Positions 27,901 through 34,896 of a DNA stretch of 36,601 nt are shown here, one piece after another. This DNA comes from Acetobacteraceae bacterium. Its GTDB lineage: Bacteria > Pseudomonadota > Alphaproteobacteria > Acetobacterales > Acetobacteraceae. The position numbers and the translations under genes are program-made. Numbering within the stretch: position 1 is the stretch's first letter; each line of letters opens with the position of its first letter. The DNA lies in NCBI GenBank assembly GCA_019750465.1, contig JAIEOP010000344.1:1-36601 (forward strand). Direction: 5' to 3'. The notes beneath the pieces were generated by a model that searched no databases, was not told where the DNA came from, and saw only the letters and a list, made by a program, of their open reading frames with translations.

Positions 27901-29026
27901 AGGGCAACAGGTCGCGATCCTCGGCATAGGCGAGAAACAGCAGCCGGAACAGCACGGTCAGCGCCATGGCGTAGGTGAGGCGCAGATCCTCGGGCGAAGG
28001 CGCCGTCAGGCCGCGCGCCTCGGCGATGCCCCTGGCCAGCAGCGGCACGACGCGGTCGTAGATGCGGTCGCGCAGCCGCTCCGCGAGGTCGGCGGCGAAG
28101 CGCTTGGAATCCGCCAGCAACCGCTCCACCGTGCCGCCCGCGGCCAGGGCGGGCGCCGAGAAGACCAGCCACAGCAGCGCCGCCTGGTCCTGGCGCAGCA
28201 GGTCGGTGCGGATCTCGATCCAGGTCTCCGTGCGGCCGCGGCGGCCGACGCCGATGCCGAGCTCGCGCGGGTAGAGCCGCACGCGGTCGCGCTGCACCAT
28301 CACCACCCAGGGCAGGCCCTCGCGGTCCGCGCGTTGCAGGGCCCAGGCGATGGGCGAGGCGCGCTGGAAGCGCTCGTTCGGGTTCTCCTCCACCTCGCCG
28401 GCGCGCAGCAGCACGGCGACGGCGCGCTTCTGGTCCTCCGCGCGCAGCACGCTGGTCACCTCGTCAAGACGCTCGATGCCGAAGCCGAGCGCGCGCAGCA
28501 GCGCCGCGTCCTGCGCCTGCGCCCGCAGCGCCGCCTCGCCGCGCCGGCGGGCTTCCTCGGCGCCCGGCAGCGAATCATGGTGGCGCAGCACGTGGTCGGT
28601 CAGCAGCCCCTCGTTGCGCAGCCCGGGCAGGCGCGTGTCGGTCAGCGAGGCGGGCAGCGCATCCTGCAGGTAGCGCAGTGCGGCGTTGCGGTCCGGCTCC
28701 TCCAGCGCGCGGCGGCAGATGCGCTCGGCCTGCGCCGCCTGCATCGGGAAGATGCGCGGGTCGTCGCCGGCGGGGCCGCAGACGGTCGCCGCGTCACCGT
28801 GCAGCACCACGGCGAGCAGCGGCGCCGCGCGTCCCCGCTGCCGGTCCTTCCAGGCCTGACGCAGCGCGCGGGGGCGCGGCGGTGCGTCCGCGTGGAGGAG
28901 CATCACCTCCAGCATCGGATTGCCCTGGCCGAGGAAGACCTTGCACTGCACGAGCCCAGGCGGAAGCACCAGGTCGCGCCGTGGCCCGAGCGCCGGCAGG
29001 TCGCCGAGGAACGCTGTCGGCCTCAA
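24974..29026 (-). CDS. Large Eco57I/DrmMI-like N6-adenine DNA methyltransferase
   Basis: A gamma-class DNA adenine methyltransferase of about 1350 residues. After a 400-residue N-terminal region comes REFGTIYEGLLE (the lGxIYExLLE helix of type IIG and BREX/DISARM enzymes), RKSSGSYFTP (near residue 545), SAM motif I ADIAMGSGHFLV (near 595), LYGVDLNPLAVDLARLSLW and catalytic motif IV VILGNPPWEKL (near 850; NPPW rather than NPPY). The last 400 residues are probably for target recognition. No intact PD-(D/E)xK nuclease is evident at the N-terminus. The start is problematic: this frame begins at TTG 29026, overlapping the stop of a 12-codon frame that has the only good ribosome site. It is coupled to the PLD-helicase gene by a 4-base overlap. 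Confidence 0.88.
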   Translation of the reverse strand: MRPTAFLGDLPALGPRRDLVLPPGLVQCKVFLGQGNPMLEVMLLHADAPPRPRALRQAWKDRQRGRAAPLLAVVLHGDAATVCGPAGDDPRIFPMQAAQAERICRRALEEPDRNAALRYLQDALPASLTDTRLPGLRNEGLLTDHVLRHHDSLPGAEEARRRGEAALRAQAQDAALLRALGFGIERLDEVTSVLRAEDQKRAVAVLLRAGEVEENPNERFQRASPIAWALQRADREGLPWVVMVQRDRVRLYPRELGIGVGRRGRTETWIEIRTDLLRQDQAALLWLVFSAPALAAGGTVERLLADSKRFAADLAERLRDRIYDRVVPLLARGIAEARGLTAPSPEDLRLTYAMALTVLFRLLFLAYAEDRDLLPYATNDSYRDRALKTRAQRMHDGGAGIGPADAAWREVSLLFDAVRDGNAAWGVPAYGGRLFETDPAISAAGAALAGIALPDAVFVPALEALLLDGTRDLAAPSAGPVDFRSLRVREFGTIYEGLLESELALAETDLALRRQGKEEVYVPARAGEAVAIPAGATYLHNRSGARKSSGSYFTPGFAVDHLLDAALDPALAAHRARIAALEDTEAAEAFFDIRIADIAMGSGHFLVAAMDRVEQALAAMLVARPLPGVEAELAALRAAATGALGALAETVRIDRDALLRRQIALRCLYGVDLNPLAVDLARLSLWVHSFVPGLPLALLDNHLVQGNALVGVATVRELEAKFAGAGMALFPVDARSLLGAAEAPLRRRARLMDTTIADVERAREAMREAQAALGPTRALCDIVVGQQVAPERVRFQFETWPKEQARIGGHKALRAARDALAGLDALHFPVAFPEVFLRRRPGFDVILGNPPWEKLRSERDEFWARHFPGLRGVKSTAERDAALRKLTRDRPDLVALEAKEREAGEAMRNGVRALPGMNTGHPDLFRAFLGRFTQLVTQDGGHFGVVLPGEAFKVKGNGPVRAALDLMARRVDVQMLTNRGEWVFEGVDGRKLIALVGAAAGTPGHDGCIYALRPEFHDPSRFAAHDPADVVERPAPWLRAYSAGLVQPTLPTAPAALSVAVMEAMMRAPRIAAHPVLKVRRVYADVETTRDKDIHAAKPDAPGLWPVYGGDSFDLWTPDTGTYYAMADGAAALERVQRKRAASPTGSPYGEMPRRWRDDPRTHPCLRPRIAYRDITNRTNTRTLIAALVPANRIMVQSAPWLLWLDPQRPPAHEAFLLGVLSSLVADWWMRRFVETHVEEAAFNALPVPAAEPSSGLAARAVALAGRLGAPDDRFADWAAAIGVAHGPLDTATKGAMIEELDAVVARLYGLTPDQLAHVFDTFHEWPREPERQAWAARRDRTLAILRGLA

Positions 29027-29061
29027 AGGGCAGTCGTTCCGATCATGCGCAACTCGAGCAT
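29023..29061 (-). CDS. 12-codon frame preceding the methyltransferase: leader peptide or its displaced N-terminus
   Basis: ATG 29061 has a strong Shine-Dalgarno sequence (GGGAGGGA, five bases away) and encodes MLELRMIGTTAL before a TGA that overlaps the TTG of the methyltransferase frame (TTGA). Either it is a coupled leader peptide, or a one-base indel at the CCCTTT run has split the true methyltransferase N-terminus. The HpaB-like gene stops 23 bases upstream. Confidence 0.45.
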   Translation of the reverse strand: MLELRMIGTTAL

Positions 29062-29084
29062 CGGTGTCCCTCCCTCGGCCGCGG

Positions 29085-30551
29085 TCAGCGCGGCGCCACC
29101 ACCCGCCGCGGCGCAATCGGTGCCGCGCGGATGGCGCCGACGTCGATCTCCGGCATCGGCAGGTCGAGCTGCGCCAGCACGCCATTGGCCAGGCGGTTGT
29201 AGTCCTCGAAGGCGCGGCGCAAGCGGTGGCGCCAGATCGGCGCGCCGCCATTGGCATGCAGCTCGTAGACCGATTCGCGGTGGTCGAGCGCGGAGCCGAC
29301 ATGGTCCCAGGCCATCTGCAGCAGCGCCGAACGCTGCGCCGCGGTGTAGCCGCCGCCGCCGAAGGCCGCTTCCAGCCCCGCCGCAAGGTCGGGGTCCGCC
29401 AGGTCGCGCGCGGTCGGCGCAACGACGAGGGAGGAGCCTGGCAGGATGCGCAGGATCTCCCCCATGCGCGGCCGCGCGCGCAGCATCGCCAGGCTGCCGG
29501 CGGCGAGGTGGCGGTGGTTCGGCGAGGCCCAGCCCTCCGCCGTGACCTCGGGGTCCAGCTCGGCGGCAGCCAGGCAGCTGCGCACGGTCTGCACCTCGGC
29601 GACCAGGTCGACGACGTGGTCCACCGTCTCCGCATGCATCGTCAGCCCCATGGCGTGCGCGCAGGCCAGCGCCAGGCCGAGGGTGAACTCCGCCTTCGCC
29701 AGCCAGCAGTAGAGCTGGTGCCAGAACAGCCAGCGCGCGATCGGGTCGGGCGAGGCATCGGTGAGGAACACCCGCTCCCAGGGAACGAACACCTCCTCCA
29801 GCCAAATCTGCCCGTCGAGTTCGTCGTAGCGGCGGCTGAGCGGGGCGGAGCCGTCGTCGCGCGCCGAGCGCTTGCGGCAGATCACGGTGATGCCCGGCGC
29901 GTTCACCGGCACCACGAAGCTGGCGCGATGCCCCTCGAACTCGATGCCGTTATGCGCGCCGATATAGACATCCTCGGCATAGGCGGGGCTGGTGTGCATG
30001 CCGATGCGGCCGGAGATCACCATGCCGGCATCGGTCTCGCGCACCATGCGCAGCGCGGTGCGCGCGGCGGGGTCGGGCTCCAGGCGGTGGCCGATCGGCG
30101 CCGATCCGGCGGCGAAGGTGAGGAAGCGGCCGGTGGCGGCGATCTTCGCGCGGCAGGCCTCCGCGTTCACGAGCTGCGCGGCCGAGGCGTTGCGCAGCCC
30201 CACCGTGTGGCGGATGCCCATGGCGATGAGGTGGCCATAGGCCGGGGTGTGGGTGATGTTGCCGGCGCTGAGGAAGGTGGTGGCGGAGAACACGCGGCCC
30301 ATGCGCGCCAGCTCCGCCCCGGTGCGCGGCACCATGTACCCGATCTCGTGCCGCGTGCCGTCCGCGTCGGGCTCCGTCAGCAGCAGGTCCTGCCAGAGCG
30401 GGTCGGCGTGGCGGTCGTACCAGGCGACGTATTCCTCCACCATCGGCCGCGTCGCGGGATGCGTCGTGACGTCCTCGACGCGGCCGTCGCCCAGCACCCA
30501 GACGCGACGGCCGTCGCGCAGCGCCGCGCGATACTCGGCGCCGCTGCGCAT
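29085..30551 (-). CDS. 4-hydroxyphenylacetate 3-monooxygenase (HpaB)-family flavin-dependent hydroxylase
   Basis: HpaB-type enzymes use reduced FADH2 from a separate reductase to hydroxylate phenols or related rings. The 488-residue protein has the N-terminal HpaB domain (EYRAALRDGRRVWVLGDGRV, DVTTHPATRPMVEEYVAWYD), the middle barrel with SAGNITHTPAYGHL and GMHTSPAYAEDVYIGAHN, and the C-terminal helical domain (RWLFWHQLYCWLAKAEFTLG, MAWDHVGSALDHRESVYELH). The ATG overlaps the stop of the molybdenum hydroxylase gene by one base (TGATG). No hpaC reductase is in the window. The family also includes radical-type dehydratases with Fe-S clusters, but their cysteine set is not seen. The substrate is unknown; its neighbours favour an aromatic or N-heteroaromatic compound. 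Confidence 0.88.
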   Translation of the reverse strand: MRSGAEYRAALRDGRRVWVLGDGRVEDVTTHPATRPMVEEYVAWYDRHADPLWQDLLLTEPDADGTRHEIGYMVPRTGAELARMGRVFSATTFLSAGNITHTPAYGHLIAMGIRHTVGLRNASAAQLVNAEACRAKIAATGRFLTFAAGSAPIGHRLEPDPAARTALRMVRETDAGMVISGRIGMHTSPAYAEDVYIGAHNGIEFEGHRASFVVPVNAPGITVICRKRSARDDGSAPLSRRYDELDGQIWLEEVFVPWERVFLTDASPDPIARWLFWHQLYCWLAKAEFTLGLALACAHAMGLTMHAETVDHVVDLVAEVQTVRSCLAAAELDPEVTAEGWASPNHRHLAAGSLAMLRARPRMGEILRILPGSSLVVAPTARDLADPDLAAGLEAAFGGGGYTAAQRSALLQMAWDHVGSALDHRESVYELHANGGAPIWRHRLRRAFEDYNRLANGVLAQLDLPMPEIDVGAIRAAPIAPRRVVAPR

Positions 30552-32881
30552 CAGCCCCCCTTCGCGGCCTGGATGGCCTGCCAGACCCGCTCTGGGCTGG
30601 CCGGCATGTCGAGCTCCCGCACGCCGAGCGGCGCGAGCGCGTCCATGATCGCGTTCATCACCGCCGGCAGCGCGCCGACGCAGCCGGCCTCGCCCGCGCC
30701 CTTGGCGCCGAGCGGATTGCCCGGCGTCGGCACCGGGTTGCTGACGATGCCGATGGGGCACAGCGTGTCGGCGCGCGGCATGGCGTAGTCCATGAAGCTC
30801 GCGGTCAGCAGCTGGCCGGACTCGCGGTCGTGCACCACCTGCTCCATCAGGATCTGGCCGACGCCCTGCGCCACGCCGCCGTGGATCTGGCCCTTCAGCG
30901 TCAGCGGGCTGATCACCGTGCCGACGTCGTCCACCACCAAATAGGAGAGCAGCCCCACCGCGCCGGTCTCGGGATCGACGTCCACCTCGGCGACGTGGCA
31001 GCCATTGGGGAAGGTGTCGCGCTTCGGCGCGTAGGTGGCGTTCTCGTAGAGGCCGGGTTCGACGCCGGGCGGCAGGCGCGCGGGCTGGAAGGCCGTCATC
31101 GCCACCTGCTTCAGCGTCACGCCGCGGTCGGTGCCGGCGACGCGGAAGCGGCCATCCGCGAACTCGATATCCTCCATCCCCGCTTCCAGCATGTGGGCTG
31201 CGATCTTGCTGCCCTTCTCGATCACCTTGTCGGCGGCGAGCACCAGCGCCGAGCCGCCGGTGACCATGGAGCGCGAGCCGTTCGATCCCATGCCGAAGGC
31301 GACGCGGTCGGTGTCGCCATCGACGAACTGCACATCGCCCGGATCGATCCCGAGTTTTTCGTGCAGGATCTGCTTGAAGGCGGTCTCGTGCCCCTGGCCA
31401 TGGGTCTTGGTGCCCAGGAGCATCATCGCCGTGCCGCTCGGGTTGAAGCGGATCTCGGCGTATTCCGGCGTGGGTCCCGCCGCCTGCTCGATGGCGTTGG
31501 CAATGCCGAGCCCGCGCAGCCGCCCGCCCGCCCGGCTGGCGTCGCGCCGCGCGGGGAAGCCGGCGACATCGGCGGCTTCCAGCGCGAGGTCCATGTTCCG
31601 CTCGAACTCGCCGACATCGTAGTAGGGGCCGAGCGGCGCCTTGTAGGGCAGCTTCTCGGCCGGGATGATGTTGCGCCGGCGCAGCGCCACCGGGTCGATG
31701 CCCAGCTCCCCGGCCGCCGCCTCGATGACGCGCTCGATGAGGTAGATCGCCTCGGGCCGCCCGGCGCCGCGATAGGGCGCGGTCGGGCTGGTGTTCGACA
31801 GCACCGCGTCGATCGTCGAGTGCGCGGCGGGGATGTCGTAGACGCCGGTGACCGTGCCGATCTGCCCGAACGGCGTCAGCAGCTGCCGGTCGGAGGCGAT
31901 GTAGGCGCCGATGCTCGCCAGCATGTGCAGCCTGAGGCCCAGGATGCGCCCATCGGCGTCCAGTGCCAGCGCGATCTCGCCGATGTTGTCGCGCCCGTGC
32001 TCGTCGGCCAGCAGCGCCTCCGACCGGTCGCAGCGCCACTTCACCGGCCGCCCCAACTTGCGCGCCGCCCAGAGCGTCAGCCGGTGATCGAGGTACTGCC
32101 AGCCCTTGGTGCCGAAGCCGCCGCCCACGTCCTCGACCAGCACGCGCACCCGGCTCTCGGGCACCTTGAACACCATGGCGGCCAGCATGTTGCGCACGCG
32201 GTGCGGATAGTTCACGTCGGCGTAGAGGGTGAAGCGCTCCTCGCCCGGATCCCAGGTGCCGATGGAGCCGCGCGGCTCCATGTACTGCGCGTGCACGCGG
32301 GTGATGACGTAGCGCCGCGTCACCACATGCGCCGCGGCGGCGAAGGCAGCGTCGGTCGCGGCGCGGTCGCCGCGCTCCACGGTGTGGGAGATGTTGTCCG
32401 GGTTCTCGTCCCAGACGCGCGGCGCATCGGGTTGCGCGGCGTGATCGACCGATGTGGCGCTCGGCAGCGCCTCGTAGTCCACGGCCACGAGCTCGGCGGC
32501 GTCCCGGGCCTGGGGCAGCGTCTCGGCAACCACCATGGCGACGAGGTCGCCCACCATGCGCACGCGGTCGGTCACCAGCGCCGGCCGCGGCGGCGCGAAC
32601 ATGGGCGAGCCGTCACGCTTCCTGCGCGGCATGCCTGCCTTCGGCGTGGCGATCCCGTCCCCGGCATAGTCGGCGCCGGTATAGACCGCGATCACCCCCG
32701 GCGCCGCCTTCGCCGGCGTGGTGTCGATGCCGCGGATGCGCGCATGCGCATGCGGCGAACGCACGAACACCGCGTGCGCGGCACCCGGCACCAGCCGGTC
32801 ATCCTGGAAGCGGCCGCGCCCGGTCAGCAGCCGCACATCCTCGAACCGCCGCACCGGCTGGCCGACGCCGAACTTCGTCAT
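30551..32881 (-). CDS. Xanthine dehydrogenase/CoxL-family molybdopterin-binding large subunit, without partner subunits
   Basis: The molybdenum hydroxylase catalytic subunit inserts water-derived oxygen into C-H bonds of heterocycles, aldehydes or similar substrates. The 776-residue protein starts with VGQPVRRFEDVRLLTGRGRF, typical of CoxL-like proteins, has VGGGFGTKGWQYLDHRLTLWAA, the active-site loop PYRGAGR (369-375; the form II type, not the AYRCSFR of true CO dehydrogenase), THGQGHETAF, and the conserved catalytic-Glu segment GAKGAGEAG near the C-terminus. The iron-sulfur (CoxS) and FAD (CoxM) subunits that usually flank it are missing from the window. It lies between the RidA and HpaB-like genes in one operon; the gap upstream is 43 bases. 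Confidence 0.93.
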   Translation of the reverse strand: MTKFGVGQPVRRFEDVRLLTGRGRFQDDRLVPGAAHAVFVRSPHAHARIRGIDTTPAKAAPGVIAVYTGADYAGDGIATPKAGMPRRKRDGSPMFAPPRPALVTDRVRMVGDLVAMVVAETLPQARDAAELVAVDYEALPSATSVDHAAQPDAPRVWDENPDNISHTVERGDRAATDAAFAAAAHVVTRRYVITRVHAQYMEPRGSIGTWDPGEERFTLYADVNYPHRVRNMLAAMVFKVPESRVRVLVEDVGGGFGTKGWQYLDHRLTLWAARKLGRPVKWRCDRSEALLADEHGRDNIGEIALALDADGRILGLRLHMLASIGAYIASDRQLLTPFGQIGTVTGVYDIPAAHSTIDAVLSNTSPTAPYRGAGRPEAIYLIERVIEAAAGELGIDPVALRRRNIIPAEKLPYKAPLGPYYDVGEFERNMDLALEAADVAGFPARRDASRAGGRLRGLGIANAIEQAAGPTPEYAEIRFNPSGTAMMLLGTKTHGQGHETAFKQILHEKLGIDPGDVQFVDGDTDRVAFGMGSNGSRSMVTGGSALVLAADKVIEKGSKIAAHMLEAGMEDIEFADGRFRVAGTDRGVTLKQVAMTAFQPARLPPGVEPGLYENATYAPKRDTFPNGCHVAEVDVDPETGAVGLLSYLVVDDVGTVISPLTLKGQIHGGVAQGVGQILMEQVVHDRESGQLLTASFMDYAMPRADTLCPIGIVSNPVPTPGNPLGAKGAGEAGCVGALPAVMNAIMDALAPLGVRELDMPASPERVWQAIQAAKGG

Positions 32882-32924
32882 GCAGGTCGTCTCTCGCGCA
32901 ACGGGCCGCCGGTGCGGCGGGACC

Positions 32925-33311
32925 TCAGGACAGCACGGCGGTGAAGTCGGCCTGCACCAGGGCGCGGCTGTCGGCCGGAAGCGGCAGGGTGTGCCGTGCC
33001 GGGCGCGCCGCCGCGTCGGGGAACATGCGCTCCCACTCCGCGTTCAGCGCCGCCCGCTGCTGCACCGGGTCCTTCACCCAGAAGGTGACCTTGATGATGT
33101 CGTCCACCCTGCCGCCGGCCGCCTCCACGTCGGAGCGGATATGGGCGAAGACGTTGGCGACCTGCGCCTCCAGCGTCGGCGGCAGCTCCCGCGTGCCGGG
33201 GTTGGCGCCGCCGATGACGCTGGACATGACGATGTTGCCGATCCGGCTGGCATTGGGGATCGGGTTCTCGTGCCGCGCCCGCGGCGCGTTGATGCTCTGC
33301 CGCCCCGGCAT
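32925..33311 (-). CDS. RidA family enamine/imine deaminase
   Basis: RidA (YjgF/YER057c/UK114) proteins hydrolyse reactive enamines and imines; some family members are 2-aminomuconate deaminases of aminophenol-type pathways. The 128-residue protein has ASRIGNIVMSSVIGGANPGT, the central DDIIKVTFWVKDP strand and RPARHTLPLPADSRALVQAD, with the conserved substrate-binding Arg106. It starts at ATG 33311, 11 bases after the stop of the VOC gene, so it belongs to this operon. Whether it has a general detoxifying role or a specific pathway step is open. Confidence 0.92.
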   Translation of the reverse strand: MPGRQSINAPRARHENPIPNASRIGNIVMSSVIGGANPGTRELPPTLEAQVANVFAHIRSDVEAAGGRVDDIIKVTFWVKDPVQQRAALNAEWERMFPDAAARPARHTLPLPADSRALVQADFTAVLS

Positions 33312-33322
33312 GGCCGCCCCGC

Positions 33323-33913
33323 TCAGGCCGGCTGCGACGCGGCGCGGAACACGGGCACGTCCTCGCGCCGGTCCTGCAGCGCCTCCTTGCCCTCGGTCGG
33401 CAGGGCGACGGCGTAGTTCAAGGCGGCGTCGATATTGCCCTCCCAGACCTCGCGCGGCAGCTCGTACAGCAGCTCGACGCCGTAGCCGTTCGGGTCGTTG
33501 ATGTAGAGGCTGTGCGTCATGCCGTGGTCGACGCGGCGGTTGAACTTCACCCCTCGCTCCTGGAGGTATTCCAGCTGGCGCAGCCAGGCCTCGCGGTCCG
33601 GCAGGGTGACGGCGATGTGGTTGATCGCCAGCGGCATGCCGAACATGCCCCATTCCTTCGGCGGCTCCGGCAGGTCCTTGTTCTCGACCAGCGCGATGTC
33701 GTGGTGGTTGTCCTTGCCGTCGTGGTCGGCGCTGTAGAAGCGCATGCGCGGCGGGTTCGGGCGCTGCGGCGTCTGCTTCAGCTCGCCCACCTGCTTGAAG
33801 CCGATGATCTCGGTCCAGAAGCGGTGCGATTCCTCGAGGTCGCGGACGTTCAGCACCAGGTGGTTGATGCCCCGCGGCGCGACGGGGCCCTGGCGGGATG
33901 CGGACTGGGACAT
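33323..33913 (-). CDS. VOC-superfamily protein, extradiol dioxygenase-like
   Basis: A 196-residue protein of two paired beta-alpha-beta-beta-beta modules: INHLVLNVRDLEESHRFWTE (module 1) and INHIAVTLPDREAWLRQLEY then THSLYINDPNGYGVELLYE (module 2). Candidate metal ligands are His18, His71, His99 and Glu147, the usual His/His/Glu layout of VOC metalloenzymes including type I extradiol dioxygenases and glyoxalases. It is first gene of the VOC-RidA-CoxL-HpaB operon. The cluster favours ring cleavage, but glyoxalase or isomerase chemistry is not excluded by sequence. The start codon at 33913 follows a GGGAGAGAG-type ribosome site. Confidence 0.88.
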   Translation of the reverse strand: MSQSASRQGPVAPRGINHLVLNVRDLEESHRFWTEIIGFKQVGELKQTPQRPNPPRMRFYSADHDGKDNHHDIALVENKDLPEPPKEWGMFGMPLAINHIAVTLPDREAWLRQLEYLQERGVKFNRRVDHGMTHSLYINDPNGYGVELLYELPREVWEGNIDAALNYAVALPTEGKEALQDRREDVPVFRAASQPA

Positions 33914-34090
33914 GTGCCTCTCTCCCTGGCTTGGTTCACTGGGGCGGATGGTGCACCAGCGCGGCGCCGGGCGCCATAACCCTGTCGCGCCTCCCCTTGC
34001 CTGCCGGAGCCGGCGAGCGGGGGCGCGGCGCTGTCAATTCCCCTGCCCGGCGATAAGCTGCCCGCACGTCCAGGACACGGAGCCAGTTCC

Positions 34091-34894
34091 ATGAATCGTC
34101 TCGACGGCAAGGTCGCCCTCATCTCCGGCGCGGCGCGCGGGATCGGGGGCGAGACGGCGCGGCTGATGGCAGGGGCCGGTGCCAGGGTCGTGGTCGGCGA
34201 CGTGCTGGACGAGCCGGGCCGGCAGACGGCGGAAGCCATCCGCGCCGCCGGCGGCCAGGCGGACTACCTCCACCTCGACGTGACGCGGGAGGAGGACTGG
34301 ATGGCCGCGGTGGAGCTCGCCACCAGCCGCCACGGCAGGCTCGACATCCTCGTGAACAATGCCGGCGTCTTCATCGGCAAGGGCATCGAGGAGATCAGCA
34401 TGGAGGAGTGGAACCGCCTCGTCGCGGTGAACATGACCGGCGTCTTCCTTGGCACCAGGCTGGCCGCGCCGGCGCTGCGCGAGGCGGCCCGGGGCAGCGC
34501 GCATGGCAGCGCCATCGTCAACCTCGCCTCCATCGCCGGCCTGGTCGGCTCGCAGCTCGATCCGCTGTATTCGATGACGAAGGGCGGGGTGACGCTGTTC
34601 ACCAAGTCCGCGGCGCTGGAATTCGCCCGCAAGGGCTACCGCATCCGCGTGAACTCCATCCATCCCGGCGTCATCCAGACCGAGATGGGCGAGCAGACCT
34701 TCGTCGCCCGCGCCCGCCGCGCCGGCAGCAACGACACGGCACCGGTGCGCCAGGCGGTGACGGAGGGCGTGCCCTGGGGCCGGCTTGGCGTGCCGGAGGA
34801 CATCGCCAGGGGCATCGTCTTCCTCGCCTCCGACGATGCCGGCTACATGAACGGCGCCGGCCTCGTCGTCGATGGCGGCTTCACGGCGGCCTGA
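34091..34894 (+). CDS. Short-chain dehydrogenase/reductase (classical SDR)
   Basis: A 267-residue NAD(P)-dependent oxidoreductase with the Rossmann start SGAARGIG (12-19), an acidic residue after beta-2 (VVVGDVLD) that favours NAD(H), NNAG (89-92), and the catalytic Ser147, Tyr160 and Lys164 (YSMTK). It ends with NGAGLVVDGGFTAA, the usual cofactor-loop finish. A GGAG ribosome site precedes the ATG. It is divergent from the VOC-RidA-CoxL-HpaB operon over 177 bases and is followed two bases later by an Fe-ADH-family gene, with which it forms an operon. It probably oxidises an alcohol intermediate of the same pathway; its substrate cannot be read from sequence. Confidence 0.94.
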   Translation: MNRLDGKVALISGAARGIGGETARLMAGAGARVVVGDVLDEPGRQTAEAIRAAGGQADYLHLDVTREEDWMAAVELATSRHGRLDILVNNAGVFIGKGIEEISMEEWNRLVAVNMTGVFLGTRLAAPALREAARGSAHGSAIVNLASIAGLVGSQLDPLYSMTKGGVTLFTKSAALEFARKGYRIRVNSIHPGVIQTEMGEQTFVARARRAGSNDTAPVRQAVTEGVPWGRLGVPEDIARGIVFLASDDAGYMNGAGLVVDGGFTAA

Positions 34895-34896
34895 GC

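Noticed and set aside
21606-29026. Calling the pair a full DISARM or BREX system
   Set aside because: No DrmA, DrmB, PglZ, BrxC or BrxA/B-like gene lies in the window; only methyltransferase, helicase and PLD parts are present.
26429-29545. 1038-codon open frame on the plus strand across the methyltransferase and HpaB genes
   Set aside because: It is antisense to genes with clear motifs; composition is that of a GC-driven shadow frame.
30551-32881. Calling the CoxL-like protein an aerobic carbon monoxide dehydrogenase
   Set aside because: The active-site loop is PYRGAGR, not the AYRCSFR of true CO dehydrogenases, and the other subunits are missing.
34009-34057. TTGACA on the minus strand and GATAAG on the plus strand in the VOC/SDR divergent gap as promoters
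   Set aside because: No partner box at 16-18 bases on the proper strand; TTGACA is followed by GCCGGC at the -10 position and GATAAG has no -35 element.
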